Source: Bacteroidales bacterium
GTDB lineage: Bacteria > Bacteroidota > Bacteroidia > Bacteroidales > UBA932
Assembly (NCBI GenBank): GCA_017617475.1
Contig: JAFZWC010000059.1
Location: forward strand, 1 to 18,208
Direction of reading: 5' to 3'
Length of the DNA stretch: 18,208 bases
The notes under the pieces were generated by a model. It saw nothing but the letters and a program-made list of their open reading frames with translations, did not search any database and was not told the origin of the DNA. Position numbers and translations under genes: made by a program. Below, piece after piece: positions 7,179-14,524 of this stretch. The first letter of the stretch is position 1. Every line of letters begins with the position of its first letter.

Positions 7179-8536
7179 TGGGCGTACTTGCAGTATACGG
7201 CGTTCAGGACGCCTCCACCCTTATCTATTACGGCTTGCACAACCTGCAGCACCGCGGACAGGAAGGGGCCGGCATCATCACCTTCGACCAGGAGGGGAAA
7301 CCGCATTCCTATCGTGGCCAGGGGCTTCTCAGCGAGGTTTTCACCAACGGGGAACTCAAAAAGTTGCCCGGCTGCCTGGGCCTGGGAAGCGTAAAATACG
7401 CCAATGCTTCCAAAGGCGGACTCAACAATGTGGAACCCCTGTTCTTCCGTCACCACAGCGGAGACTTCGCCATGGCCGGCGAGGGCAATCTGGTAAATGC
7501 CCACCAGCTTACGGCCTATCTGGAGAAACAGGGCAGCCTGTTCCAGACCGATACCGACAGCGAGATTCTGGCCCACCTCATCAAAAAGACGGGCAAGGAA
7601 GAGCGCATTACGCGCATCATCAAGGCGCTGAACATGCTGGAAGGCGGTTTCACCTTTGTGATTGTGACCAAAAACCGCATCTACGCCTGCCGGGACAAGT
7701 ACGGTATCAAGCCCCTCTGCCTGGGCAAGCTGGGAGACGGATACGTCATCTCCAGCGAATCCTGCGCCTTCGGAATCATGGGGGCCGAATTCATCCGCGA
7801 CGTCCAACCCGGCGAGGTTATCTGTGTAGATGATCACGGACTGCGCAGCAATCTGTATTCCAAGTTCTCCCGCCATCACATGTGCGCCATGGAATACATC
7901 TACTTCGCCCGTCCGGACAGCGACATTGACGGCTGCAACGTCCACGCATACCGCAAGGAGGCCGGCCGTCGCCTGGCCCGCGAATGCCCCGTTGAGGCCG
8001 ATATAGTAGTAGGTGTTCCCGAATCCAGCCTGAGTGCCGCCATGGGTTATGCCGAAGAGAGTGGCATCCCTTACGAGATGGGCCTGGTGAAGCACAAATA
8101 TGTGGGCCGCACCTTCATCCAGCCCGTTCAGTCCATGCGTGAACTGGGTGTAAAGATGAAGCTTTCCCCCGTGCACAGCATCGTGGCCGGCAAGCGCATT
8201 ATCCTGGTGGACGATTCCATCGTGCGCGGCACCACCTCGCTCAAGATTGTACGTATGCTTCGGGAAGCCGGTGCCAAGGAAGTGCATGTGCGTATAGCCA
8301 GCCCCATGATGCGCTTCACCTGCCATTATGGCGTGGACACTTCCACCCCCGAAGAGCTGCTGTGCTCGCACCGCACCCTGGACGAGGCCCGCGAGGCCAT
8401 CCAGGCCGATTCCCTGGGCTACCTGAGCCCCGAGTCCACGCGCGACTCCTGTTTCGGCTGCGCAGATCCCTGCCAGGCCTGTTTCACGGGTGTTTATCCC
8501 ACCCTTTTGTATGACGATTCATCCAACGAAGAATAA
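7178..8536 (+). CDS. purF: Amidophosphoribosyltransferase PurF with a dismantled glutaminase site
   Basis: PurF makes phosphoribosylamine from PRPP, normally with glutamine-derived ammonia, and is the committing step. The 452-aa protein aligns end to end with the B. subtilis type. It has YYGLHNLQHRGQEGAGI, the PRPP loop ILVDDSIVRGTTS (342-354), and Fe-S ligand cysteines Cys236, Cys382 and the cluster CFGCADPCQACFTG (from 425). The N-terminal glutaminase site is altered. The usual CGVFG start reads MGVLA, so the initiator Met (probably removed before Gly) replaces the nucleophile Cys and no propeptide exists. GHVRYAT reads GSVKYAN, so Arg73 is Lys, and AHNGNLVN reads AGEGNLVN. Asp of the DTDSEIL segment remains. 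Upstream in-frame codons after the nearest stop encode P-V-T-I, so no Cys can be recovered by moving the start. The family is certain; ammonia-dependent activity is my inference. Confidence 0.93.
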   Translation: MGVLAVYGVQDASTLIYYGLHNLQHRGQEGAGIITFDQEGKPHSYRGQGLLSEVFTNGELKKLPGCLGLGSVKYANASKGGLNNVEPLFFRHHSGDFAMAGEGNLVNAHQLTAYLEKQGSLFQTDTDSEILAHLIKKTGKEERITRIIKALNMLEGGFTFVIVTKNRIYACRDKYGIKPLCLGKLGDGYVISSESCAFGIMGAEFIRDVQPGEVICVDDHGLRSNLYSKFSRHHMCAMEYIYFARPDSDIDGCNVHAYRKEAGRRLARECPVEADIVVGVPESSLSAAMGYAEESGIPYEMGLVKHKYVGRTFIQPVQSMRELGVKMKLSPVHSIVAGKRIILVDDSIVRGTTSLKIVRMLREAGAKEVHVRIASPMMRFTCHYGVDTSTPEELLCSHRTLDEAREAIQADSLGYLSPESTRDSCFGCADPCQACFTGVYPTLLYDDSSNEE

Positions 8537-8539
8537 ACT

Positions 8540-9574
8540 ATGGCAAAATCTTACGAACAGTCCGGTGTAAACCTGGAAGCCGGATACGAAGTAGTACGGC
8601 GCATCAAGCAGCATGTAGCCTCCACGTCCCGTACGGGGTCTATGGGCAACATCGGCTCTTTCGGCGGCATGTTTGACCTTTCCGTCCTGGGTATCAAGGA
8701 ACCCGTGCTGGTTTCCGGCACCGACGGCGTGGGCACCAAGCTCAAGATAGCCTTTGCCATGGACAAGCACGACACCATAGGCATCGATGCCGTGGCCATG
8801 TGCGTGAACGACGTCCTGGCCCAGGGGGCCGAGCCGCTCTTCTTCCTGGACTATGTGGCCCTGGGACACAGCATTCCCGCCAAGGTGGAAGCCATTGTGG
8901 CGGGCGTGGCCGAGGGCTGCCGTCAGGCCGGTTGTGCCCTGGTGGGCGGTGAAACGGCCGAAATGCCCGGAATGTATGAGGACGGCGAGTACGACATTGC
9001 CGGCTATACCACCGGCGTAGTGGAAAAATCCAAGCTCATCGACGGCACCAAGGTCAAGGTGGGCGACGTGCTGGTGGGAATAGCCTCCAGCGGTGTGCAC
9101 TCCAACGGCTTCAGCCTGGTGCGCAAGATAGTGGCCGATGCCGGACTGTCCTATCAGGATGCCATTCCCGAATTCGGCGGCCGCAAGCTGGGCGAGGTGC
9201 TGCTTACCCCCACCCGTATTTATGTGAAGCAGATGCTGGACGTAATCCGCCAGTGCGACGTGCACGGCGTGGCCCACATCACGGGCGGCGGCTTTGACGA
9301 GAATATTCCCCGCGTGCTGCAGCCCGGCCAGGGTCTTGAAATCCACGAAGGCACATGGGAGATTCTCCCGGTGTTCAAGATGCTGGAGAAGTGGGGCGGC
9401 GTGCCGCATCGCGAGATGTTCAACATCTTCAACATGGGTGTGGGCATGATTGCCGTCATGGACGCCTCCGATGCGCCCAAGGCCATTTCCATCCTGGAAG
9501 CCCATGGAGAAAAGGCTTCTGTTATCGGCAAGGTGACCGACAAGCCCGGCGTGGATATCCGTATGTCATTCTGA
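8540..9574 (+). CDS. purM: Phosphoribosylformylglycinamidine cyclo-ligase PurM (AIR synthase)
   Basis: PurM closes the imidazole ring, turning FGAM and ATP into AIR. The protein is 344 aa, the usual length, and starts 3 nt after purF. Conserved stretches are GSFGGMFDLS, SGTDGVGTKLKIAF (ATP/metal-binding glycine-rich loop), AMCVNDVLAQGAEPLFFLDY, GGETAEMPGMY, GIASSGVHSNGFSLVRK and HITGGGFDENIPRVL. No key position looks altered. Its last few residues (RMSF) and stop codon lie in a repeat-derived segment shared with the purM-purN junction, so the native C-terminus has probably been rewritten by that repeat. Confidence 0.97.
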   Translation: MAKSYEQSGVNLEAGYEVVRRIKQHVASTSRTGSMGNIGSFGGMFDLSVLGIKEPVLVSGTDGVGTKLKIAFAMDKHDTIGIDAVAMCVNDVLAQGAEPLFFLDYVALGHSIPAKVEAIVAGVAEGCRQAGCALVGGETAEMPGMYEDGEYDIAGYTTGVVEKSKLIDGTKVKVGDVLVGIASSGVHSNGFSLVRKIVADAGLSYQDAIPEFGGRKLGEVLLTPTRIYVKQMLDVIRQCDVHGVAHITGGGFDENIPRVLQPGQGLEIHEGTWEILPVFKMLEKWGGVPHREMFNIFNMGVGMIAVMDASDAPKAISILEAHGEKASVIGKVTDKPGVDIRMSF

Positions 9575-9591
9575 ACGAAGTGAAGAATCTC
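9564..9591 (+). repeat. Half-copy of a 'VILNEVKNL'-type intergenic repeat
   Basis: The 28 bp from TGTCATTCTGAACGAAGTGA to AATCTC are the characteristic left arm of a short palindromic repeat dispersed in Bacteroidota and other genomes. Its translation gives the familiar spurious peptide VILNEVKNL, and the reverse strand gives EILHFVQND. Here the arm supplies the last purM codons and its TGA stop, fills the 17-nt gap, and ends at the base before the purN ATG. The matching right arm (GGAATGACA) is absent. Recognition of the family is from memory. Confidence 0.65.
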
Positions 9592-10152
9592 ATGAATAAA
9601 CGAATTGCAGTATTTGCCAGCGGAACGGGAACCAATTTCGTGGCCATCGCCAACGCCTGCGCCAGCGGCGTCATCAAGGCCGAAGTGGCCGTGATGGTGT
9701 GCGACAAGCCGGGCGCCGCGGTCATCGACCGGGCCCGGGAGATGGGCGTCGAGACATTCGTCTTCTCGCCCAAGGAATACACCGGAAAGGCCGCCTATGA
9801 GGCTGAGATTGTGAAGCTTCTGGACGCCAAGAAGATAGACCTGGTTTGCCTGGCAGGCTATATGAGAATAGTGGGGGAGACCCTCTTGAACGCTTACGAG
9901 GGCAGGATTATCAATATTCACCCCTCTCTGCTGCCGTCCTTCAAAGGCGCGCACGCCGTGGAAGATGCAGTTGCTTATGGAGTAAAGGTATATGGTATTA
10001 CTATTCACTATGTTGATGAGTCGCTGGACGGTGGGCGCATTATTGCACAGCGCGCGTTCCCGTACGAAGGCTCTGACCCCGCCGAGGTTCACCGGATCGG
10101 CCAGAAGATAGAGCATGAATTATATGTAGAAACAATCAATAAAATCCTATGA
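9592..10152 (+). CDS. purN: Phosphoribosylglycinamide formyltransferase PurN (10-formyl-THF dependent)
   Basis: PurN transfers the formyl group of 10-formyl-tetrahydrofolate to GAR, giving FGAR. The protein is 186 aa, a little shorter than E. coli PurN. It opens with RIAVFASGTGTNF (GAR phosphate loop) and carries the catalytic triad: Asn108 and His110 in NIHPSLLPSFKG, and Asp146 in VDESLDGGRIIAQ. ATG 9592 directly follows a repeat fragment; the frame stays open upstream, but only as repeat-derived and out-of-frame purM sequence. Its stop overlaps the purH start by 4 nt (ATGA), so the two formyl-transfer enzymes are translationally coupled. Codon use turns AT-richer near 9970-10020, without loss of motifs. 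Confidence 0.96.
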   Translation: MNKRIAVFASGTGTNFVAIANACASGVIKAEVAVMVCDKPGAAVIDRAREMGVETFVFSPKEYTGKAAYEAEIVKLLDAKKIDLVCLAGYMRIVGETLLNAYEGRIINIHPSLLPSFKGAHAVEDAVAYGVKVYGITIHYVDESLDGGRIIAQRAFPYEGSDPAEVHRIGQKIEHELYVETINKIL

Positions 10153-11678
10153 GAGCGTTAGTTAGTGTCAGTGACAAGACAGGCCTGGTTCCTTTTGTGA
10201 AAGGCCTTGTGGACCTCGGCTGGGAAATCATCGCCACCGGGGGAACCCAGAAACTGTTGGAAAAAGAGGGCGTAAAGACCATCGGCATCAGCGAGGTCAC
10301 CGGATTCCCGGAGATCTGTGACGGCCGTGTCAAGACCCTGCATCCCAAGGTGCACGGCGGCATCCTGGCCCGCCGTGACGTCCCGGCCCACATGGAGACC
10401 CTGAAGGAGAACGGCATCCAGACCATCGAGCTGGTTTGCGTGAACCTCTATCCTTTCCGTCAGACCATCGCCAAGGAAGGCGTAACCCTGGAGGATGCCA
10501 TCGAGAACATTGACATCGGCGGCCCTTCCATGGTCCGCAGCGCCGCCAAGAACTGGAAGGACGTCACCATCGTATGCGACCCCAACGACTACGACACCGT
10601 GCTGGCCGAACTGAAAGCTAATGGCAAGACTTCCGACCAGACCCGTCTGCAGCTGTCGGCCAAGGCCTATACCCACACGGCCGAATACGATGCCTGCATC
10701 GCTACTTACATGCGCGCCCAGGCCGGCCTGAACGAGAAACTCTTCCTGGAGTACGACCTCAAGCAGGGCCTCCGCTACGGCGAGAACCCTCACCAGAGCG
10801 CCAAGTTCTACGCTTCGCTGGAGCCCGCTCCGTTCTCGCTCGCATTCGCCGAGCAGATTCAGGGCAAGGAACTCTCCTACAACAATATCCAGGACGCCAA
10901 TGCGGCCCTGAACGTGCTGCGTGACTTCGAGGAGCCCTTCTGCGTGGCCCTCAAGCACATGAATCCCTGCGGCGCCGCCGTGGGCAAGACCATCGAGGAA
11001 GCCTGGCAGGCCGCCTATGAGGCCGATAAGGTGAGCATCTATGGCGGTATCGTGGGCGTGAACCGCACCCTCACCGCCGAGGTAGCCGCCGGCATGAAGC
11101 CCATCTTCCTGGAAATCGTCATCGCCCCCGACTATACCCCCGAGGCCCTGGAAATCCTTTCCACCAAGAAGAACCTCCGCGTGATGAAGGTGGACATGAC
11201 CCGCGACGGCAAGTCCGTGCCCCAGTTTATCAGCGTGAACGGCGGTATGCTGGCCCAGCAGCTGGACACCCAGGTAGAGAAAGTGACCCCCGAAATGTGC
11301 GTCACCAAGGTGAAGCCCACCGAGGCCCAGCTGGCCGACGCCAATTTCGGCTGGAAGATTGTGAAGCATGTTAAGTCCAACGCCATCACCGTAGTGCGTG
11401 ACAACCACACCATAGGCGTGGGCGCCGGTCAGACCAACCGCGTGGGATCGGCCGAGATTGCCTTGAACGAGGCCAAGAACGCCGGCTTTACCGAGGGCCT
11501 GGTGCTGGCCTCCGACGGCTTCCTGCCTTTCGACGACACCGTGGCCCTTGCCGCCAAGTACGGCGTGACCGTGATTGTGCAGCCCGGCGGCAGCATCCGC
11601 GACGAGGACGCCATCAAGAAGGCCGACGAACTGGGCATTTGCATGCTCTTCACAGGCGTACGCCATTTTAAACATTAA
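10149..11678 (+). CDS. purH: Bifunctional AICAR transformylase / IMP cyclohydrolase PurH
   Basis: PurH carries out the last two steps to IMP: formylation of AICAR with 10-formyl-THF, then ring closure. The 509-aa protein has the MGS-like cyclohydrolase domain first (about 1-195: VSVSDKTGLVPF, ATGGTQKLL, KTLHPKVHGGILARR). The AICAR transformylase domain follows (RYGENPHQSAKFY, YNNIQDANAALN, and ALKHMNPCG with catalytic Lys269-His270; GAGQTNRVGSAEIAL). Both domains look complete and length is typical. It overlaps purN by 4 nt and is followed 6 nt later by purD. Confidence 0.98.
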   Translation: MRALVSVSDKTGLVPFVKGLVDLGWEIIATGGTQKLLEKEGVKTIGISEVTGFPEICDGRVKTLHPKVHGGILARRDVPAHMETLKENGIQTIELVCVNLYPFRQTIAKEGVTLEDAIENIDIGGPSMVRSAAKNWKDVTIVCDPNDYDTVLAELKANGKTSDQTRLQLSAKAYTHTAEYDACIATYMRAQAGLNEKLFLEYDLKQGLRYGENPHQSAKFYASLEPAPFSLAFAEQIQGKELSYNNIQDANAALNVLRDFEEPFCVALKHMNPCGAAVGKTIEEAWQAAYEADKVSIYGGIVGVNRTLTAEVAAGMKPIFLEIVIAPDYTPEALEILSTKKNLRVMKVDMTRDGKSVPQFISVNGGMLAQQLDTQVEKVTPEMCVTKVKPTEAQLADANFGWKIVKHVKSNAITVVRDNHTIGVGAGQTNRVGSAEIALNEAKNAGFTEGLVLASDGFLPFDDTVALAAKYGVTVIVQPGGSIRDEDAIKKADELGICMLFTGVRHFKH

Positions 11679-11684
11679 TAGGTT

Positions 11685-13010
11685 ATGGGTCTAGTATATC
11701 CTTTACCATCTGTTAAGTCTGCCAAAAGTGCCAAGGACGTAAACCTGGAAGACCTTTTGGGAAAGACGGTTCTGGTCATTGGCGGCGGCGGCCGTGAGCA
11801 TGCCATTGTGGATGCTCTGAGCCGTAGCCCGCAGGTGTCCAAGATTTACTGCGCCCCCGGCAACGCCGGTATTGGGGAGCAGGCCATCAACGTGCCGCTG
11901 AAGGATACGGATGTGGAGGGATTGAAGGCCTTTGCCATTGAGAATAAGGTAGATCTGACGGTAGTGGGCCCCGAGGCCGCGCTGGCGGCGGGCATTGTGG
12001 ATGCCTTCCGGGCGGCCGGGCTCGCCATCTTTGGCCATACCAAAGCCGCTACCGCCATCGAGAGCTCCAAGGAGTTTGCCAAGAAGCTCATGGCCAAGTA
12101 TGACATCCCCACCGCGGCCTATCAGGGCTTTTCGGATTATGACGAGGCGCTGGCCTATGTATCGGCCCGTCCTTTCCCAGCCGTGCTCAAGTACGACGGT
12201 CTGGCTGCCGGAAAGGGTGTGGTCATAGCTCAGGATCTGGAAGAAGCCAAGGCCGCCCTGGCCGACATGCTCCTGGACCATTCCTTCGGGCAGGGCAGGG
12301 TAGTGGTGGAGGACTTCCTCACCGGCCCGGAATTCTCCTTCCTCTGCTTCGTGGATGGCCCCCGCGTATATCCCATGCCGCTCTCACAGGACCACAAGCG
12401 CGCTTTTGACGGCGACAAAGGTCCCAACACCGGCGGAATGGGCGCCTACACGGGCCTGCCTTTCATCACCCCCGAAGACCGCGAATTCGCCTACAGGGAA
12501 ATCATGTGCAAGGCTGCATCGGCCATGGTGGCCGAAGGCCTTCCGCTGTCCGGCGTGCTGTACGGCGGCCTCATGAAAACCCCGCAGGGCATCAAAGTAA
12601 TCGAGTTCAACGCCCGCTTCGGAGACCCCGAGACGGAAGTGGTGCTGCCGCTGCTGCAGAGCGATATCTACGACATTTTCGAAGGCGTCGCTACCGGCCA
12701 TGAGGTGGAGCAGCCCGTCTGGGCCGATGGCGTAACCCTGGGCGTGGTTCTGGCCTCCAAGGGCTATCCCGGCCATTATGAGAAGGGCGTCGCCATCAAC
12801 GGTATGCACCGCGTGGGCACCCAGGTGTACCACATGGGAACGGCCCTCAAGAATGGCCAGCTGGTTACAAACGGCGGCCGCGTGCTCATGGTCATTGCCG
12901 CCGGCTCCGACCTGGCCGATGCCCGCCGCAAGGTCTACGCCGAGGTGGAGCAGATCCAGTGTGACAATCTGTTTTACAGAAAAGACATAGCGCATCAAGC
13001 TTTGGATTAA
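11685..13010 (+). CDS. purD: Phosphoribosylamine-glycine ligase PurD with an N-terminal extension
   Basis: PurD, an ATP-grasp ligase, joins phosphoribosylamine and glycine to GAR, consuming the unstable product of PurF. The core begins KTVLVIGGGGREHAI at residue 27. ATP-grasp marks include GLAAGKGVV, GPEFSFLCFVDG, and EFNARFGDPETEVVLP (307-322, metal and ATP binding). The 26 residues before the core (MGLVYPLPSVKSAKSAKDVN...) have no counterpart in typical PurD. Their codons (cta, gta, tta, tct, agt) are AT-rich compared with the gene body. ATG 11685 sits 6 nt after the purH stop and is the only ATG available, but a TTG at 11757 would start two residues before the core. Function is sure; the true start is less so. 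Confidence 0.95.
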   Translation: MGLVYPLPSVKSAKSAKDVNLEDLLGKTVLVIGGGGREHAIVDALSRSPQVSKIYCAPGNAGIGEQAINVPLKDTDVEGLKAFAIENKVDLTVVGPEAALAAGIVDAFRAAGLAIFGHTKAATAIESSKEFAKKLMAKYDIPTAAYQGFSDYDEALAYVSARPFPAVLKYDGLAAGKGVVIAQDLEEAKAALADMLLDHSFGQGRVVVEDFLTGPEFSFLCFVDGPRVYPMPLSQDHKRAFDGDKGPNTGGMGAYTGLPFITPEDREFAYREIMCKAASAMVAEGLPLSGVLYGGLMKTPQGIKVIEFNARFGDPETEVVLPLLQSDIYDIFEGVATGHEVEQPVWADGVTLGVVLASKGYPGHYEKGVAINGMHRVGTQVYHMGTALKNGQLVTNGGRVLMVIAAGSDLADARRKVYAEVEQIQCDNLFYRKDIAHQALD

Positions 13011-13012
13011 CT

Positions 13013-13078
13013 GTCATACCGAGCGAAGCGAGCGTATCTCCGGAGATTCTCTCGGCCCAGAGGGCCTCGGAATGACAA
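13013..13078. repeat. Intergenic palindromic repeat element between purD and folD
   Basis: TGTCATACCGAG (13013-13024) and CTCGGAATGACA (13067-13078) are inverted with one mismatch and frame a 66-bp element. Inside lie the 12-bp palindrome ATCTCCGGAGAT and a tight hairpin GGCCC-AGA-GGGCC. This is the familiar 'CCGAGCGAAGCGAG ... CTCGGAATGAC' small dispersed element of Bacteroidota, related to the half-copy at the purM-purN junction. It fills almost all of the purD-folD gap and would fold in the transcript, perhaps altering folD expression or mRNA stability. It carries no T-tract, so it does not look like a terminator. Confidence 0.75.
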
Positions 13079-13092
13079 AAGAAGAATAGTTT

Positions 13093-13947
13093 ATGGGAAA
13101 AATAATTGACGGAAAAGCATTAAGTCAAGTAGTCAAGGACGAGGTCAAGGCCGAAGTCCCCGTGCTGGAGGCCAAGTATGGCCGCAAACCCTGCCTGGTG
13201 GTCATCATAGTGGGAGAGAATCCCGCCAGCCAGGTTTATGTAAGAAACAAAGTGAAGGCCGCCGCCTATACCGGAATGGAGTCCAAACTCATCGAGCTCC
13301 CGGCCGACATCTCCGAAGAGGCTCTTCTCAAGCAGATCGTAGATCTGAACAACGACCCTCTGGTGGACGGTATCCTGGTGCAGCTGCCCCTGCCCAAGCA
13401 CATTGACGAGGAAAAGGTGATTGACACCATCGCCCGCGAGAAAGACGTGGACGGTTTCCATCCCGGCAACGTGGCGGGCCTGTGGCTGGGCAAGAAGTGC
13501 ATCGTCCCCTGCACGCCCGCCGGCATCATGCGCCTGATCGACAGCATCGGCCTGGAACTCAAGGGCAAGAATGCCGTGGTGGTGGGCCGAAGCAATATTG
13601 TGGGCAAGCCCGTGGCCAAGCTCCTGCTGGACCGTCATGCCACCGTTACCATCGCCCATTCCCGCACGGCCGACCTGGGCGCCGTCTGCCGTAATGCCGA
13701 TGTACTGGTGCTGGCCGTAGGCAAAGCCAAACTCATCACCGGCGACATGGTCAAACCCGGCGCCGTGGTCATTGACGTGGGTATGAACCGCGACGAGGAA
13801 GGCAAGCTCTGCGGCGACGTGGACTTCGCATCGGCCGAACCCGTGGCCTCCTACATCACTCCCGTTCCGGGCGGCGTAGGCCCCATGACCATCGCCATGC
13901 TCATGAAGAACACCATCGAGTGCTTCCTGTACCGCGAGAGCAAGTAG
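13093..13947 (+). CDS. folD: FolD: methylene-THF dehydrogenase / methenyl-THF cyclohydrolase
   Basis: FolD converts 5,10-methylene-THF to 10-formyl-THF through methenyl-THF, using NAD(P)+. The 284-aa protein has the catalytic Tyr49 and Lys53 in YVRNK. It also has [13 protein letters not shown], the cofactor/folate-binding PCTPAGIM, the Rossmann segment [24 protein letters not shown] and [19 protein letters not shown]. All hallmarks are intact. It ends the rightward cluster and is followed by a terminator. Its product feeds both PurN and PurH, which explains the linkage. A palindromic repeat separates it from purD, so whether it shares the purE promoter is not certain; I see no strong promoter of its own. 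Confidence 0.97.
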   Translation: MGKIIDGKALSQVVKDEVKAEVPVLEAKYGRKPCLVVIIVGENPASQVYVRNKVKAAAYTGMESKLIELPADISEEALLKQIVDLNNDPLVDGILVQLPLPKHIDEEKVIDTIAREKDVDGFHPGNVAGLWLGKKCIVPCTPAGIMRLIDSIGLELKGKNAVVVGRSNIVGKPVAKLLLDRHATVTIAHSRTADLGAVCRNADVLVLAVGKAKLITGDMVKPGAVVIDVGMNRDEEGKLCGDVDFASAEPVASYITPVPGGVGPMTIAMLMKNTIECFLYRESK

Positions 13948-13970
13948 CAGGCAGCGCACATACATACGTC

Positions 13971-14006
13971 AAAAGCGGCCCCCAGGGAAGAGGACCGCTT
14001 TTTTTT
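13971..14006. terminator. Intrinsic terminator after folD, possibly serving both strands
   Basis: AAAAGCGG (13971-13978) pairs with CCGCTTTT (13995-14002), with extra inner C-G pairs, and is followed by a run of eight T (13999-14006). On the minus strand the same stem is followed by TTTT, so it may also end transcription of the convergent bactofilin gene, whose stop is 10 bp away. It closes the purine operon. Confidence 0.8.
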
Positions 14007-14016
14007 GAAAGAACTT

Positions 14017-14385
14017 TTAGGTTGAGGCTTTGTTAAATTCGTCTTCGCTTATCATCTTGCAGTTGCCGTCTACATGGACATCCGGTTCTATCTGGATGCG
14101 GTGGGGATACAGATCCCCCTTCACGGTACAACCCGGTTTGAGAGTCAGGATTTCTTTAACATAGACGGCTCCGTCCTGTAGGGTGCCGTAAATATCGGCC
14201 GTTTTGCAGTAGACGTTCCCTTTGATTACTCCTTTCTCGCCCACAACTACGTGCGCCCCGGATTTGAGCCGTCCCACCAGCGTGCCGTCAATGCGGACGG
14301 AATCCGGAGTAGTCATCTCCCCAATGAACTGGCTTCCTGCCGTAATCCGGCTCGTCAGTTCTATGTTGGTATTGTTGTTGGCCAT
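14017..14385 (-). CDS. Bactofilin family polymer-forming cytoskeletal protein
   Basis: Bactofilins are small beta-helix proteins that self-assemble into filaments at the inner face of the cell envelope and position other factors, often for cell shape or wall work. The 122-aa protein starts MANNNTNIELTSRITAGSQFIGEM at ATG 14385. It shows the family's short repeated turns: IDGTLVGRLKSGAHVVVGEKGVIKG, then NVYCKTADIYGTLQDG and LTLKPGCTVKGDLYPHRIQIEPDVHVDG. No membrane segment or signal peptide is seen. It lies downstream of the MACPF gene on the same strand with a 139-nt gap and is convergent with folD across a shared terminator. I find only weak matches to a Bacteroidota promoter upstream. Its specific role is unknown. 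Confidence 0.88.
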   Translation of the reverse strand: MANNNTNIELTSRITAGSQFIGEMTTPDSVRIDGTLVGRLKSGAHVVVGEKGVIKGNVYCKTADIYGTLQDGAVYVKEILTLKPGCTVKGDLYPHRIQIEPDVHVDGNCKMISEDEFNKAST

Positions 14386-14470
14386 GTCTGAGTTGGATTC
14401 TTCGACCGTAAAATAAAGAAAAACTTCTTAAAGCTCTTCACTCCTCCAAGGCTGCATGCGGGCAAGACCC

Positions 14471-14522
14471 TCAAATATTGATGCAGAGTTGAAATACCGC
14501 TCAAGTTTTTACGCAAAGTTGA
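14471..14522. repeat. Two related imperfect palindromes upstream of the bactofilin gene
   Basis: Two 22-bp segments, 14471-14492 and 14501-14522, match at 17 of 22 positions and start exactly 30 bp apart. Each begins TCAA and ends TTGA, so both have inverted ends. They lie between the MACPF stop and the bactofilin start, where a regulator site or duplicated promoter-like element could sit. On the minus strand they contain CAACTTTG and AATATTTG, each one base from the TAnnTTTG promoter element. Confidence 0.45.
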
Positions 14523-14524
14523 GT

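Noticed and set aside
7139..8371. 410-aa minus-strand frame opposite purF
   Set aside because: It is antisense shadow composition with no recognisable domain, and purF is well supported.
9355..9591. Longer reading of purN starting inside purM
   Set aside because: The added part is out-of-frame purM followed by the repeat peptide VILNEVKNL; the PurN family begins at MNKRIAVFASGTG.
14386..14470. Bactofilin promoter
   Set aside because: Candidate -7 elements here are poor, and the one-mismatch matches further up (AATATTTG, CAACTTTG) lack a -33 at the usual spacing.
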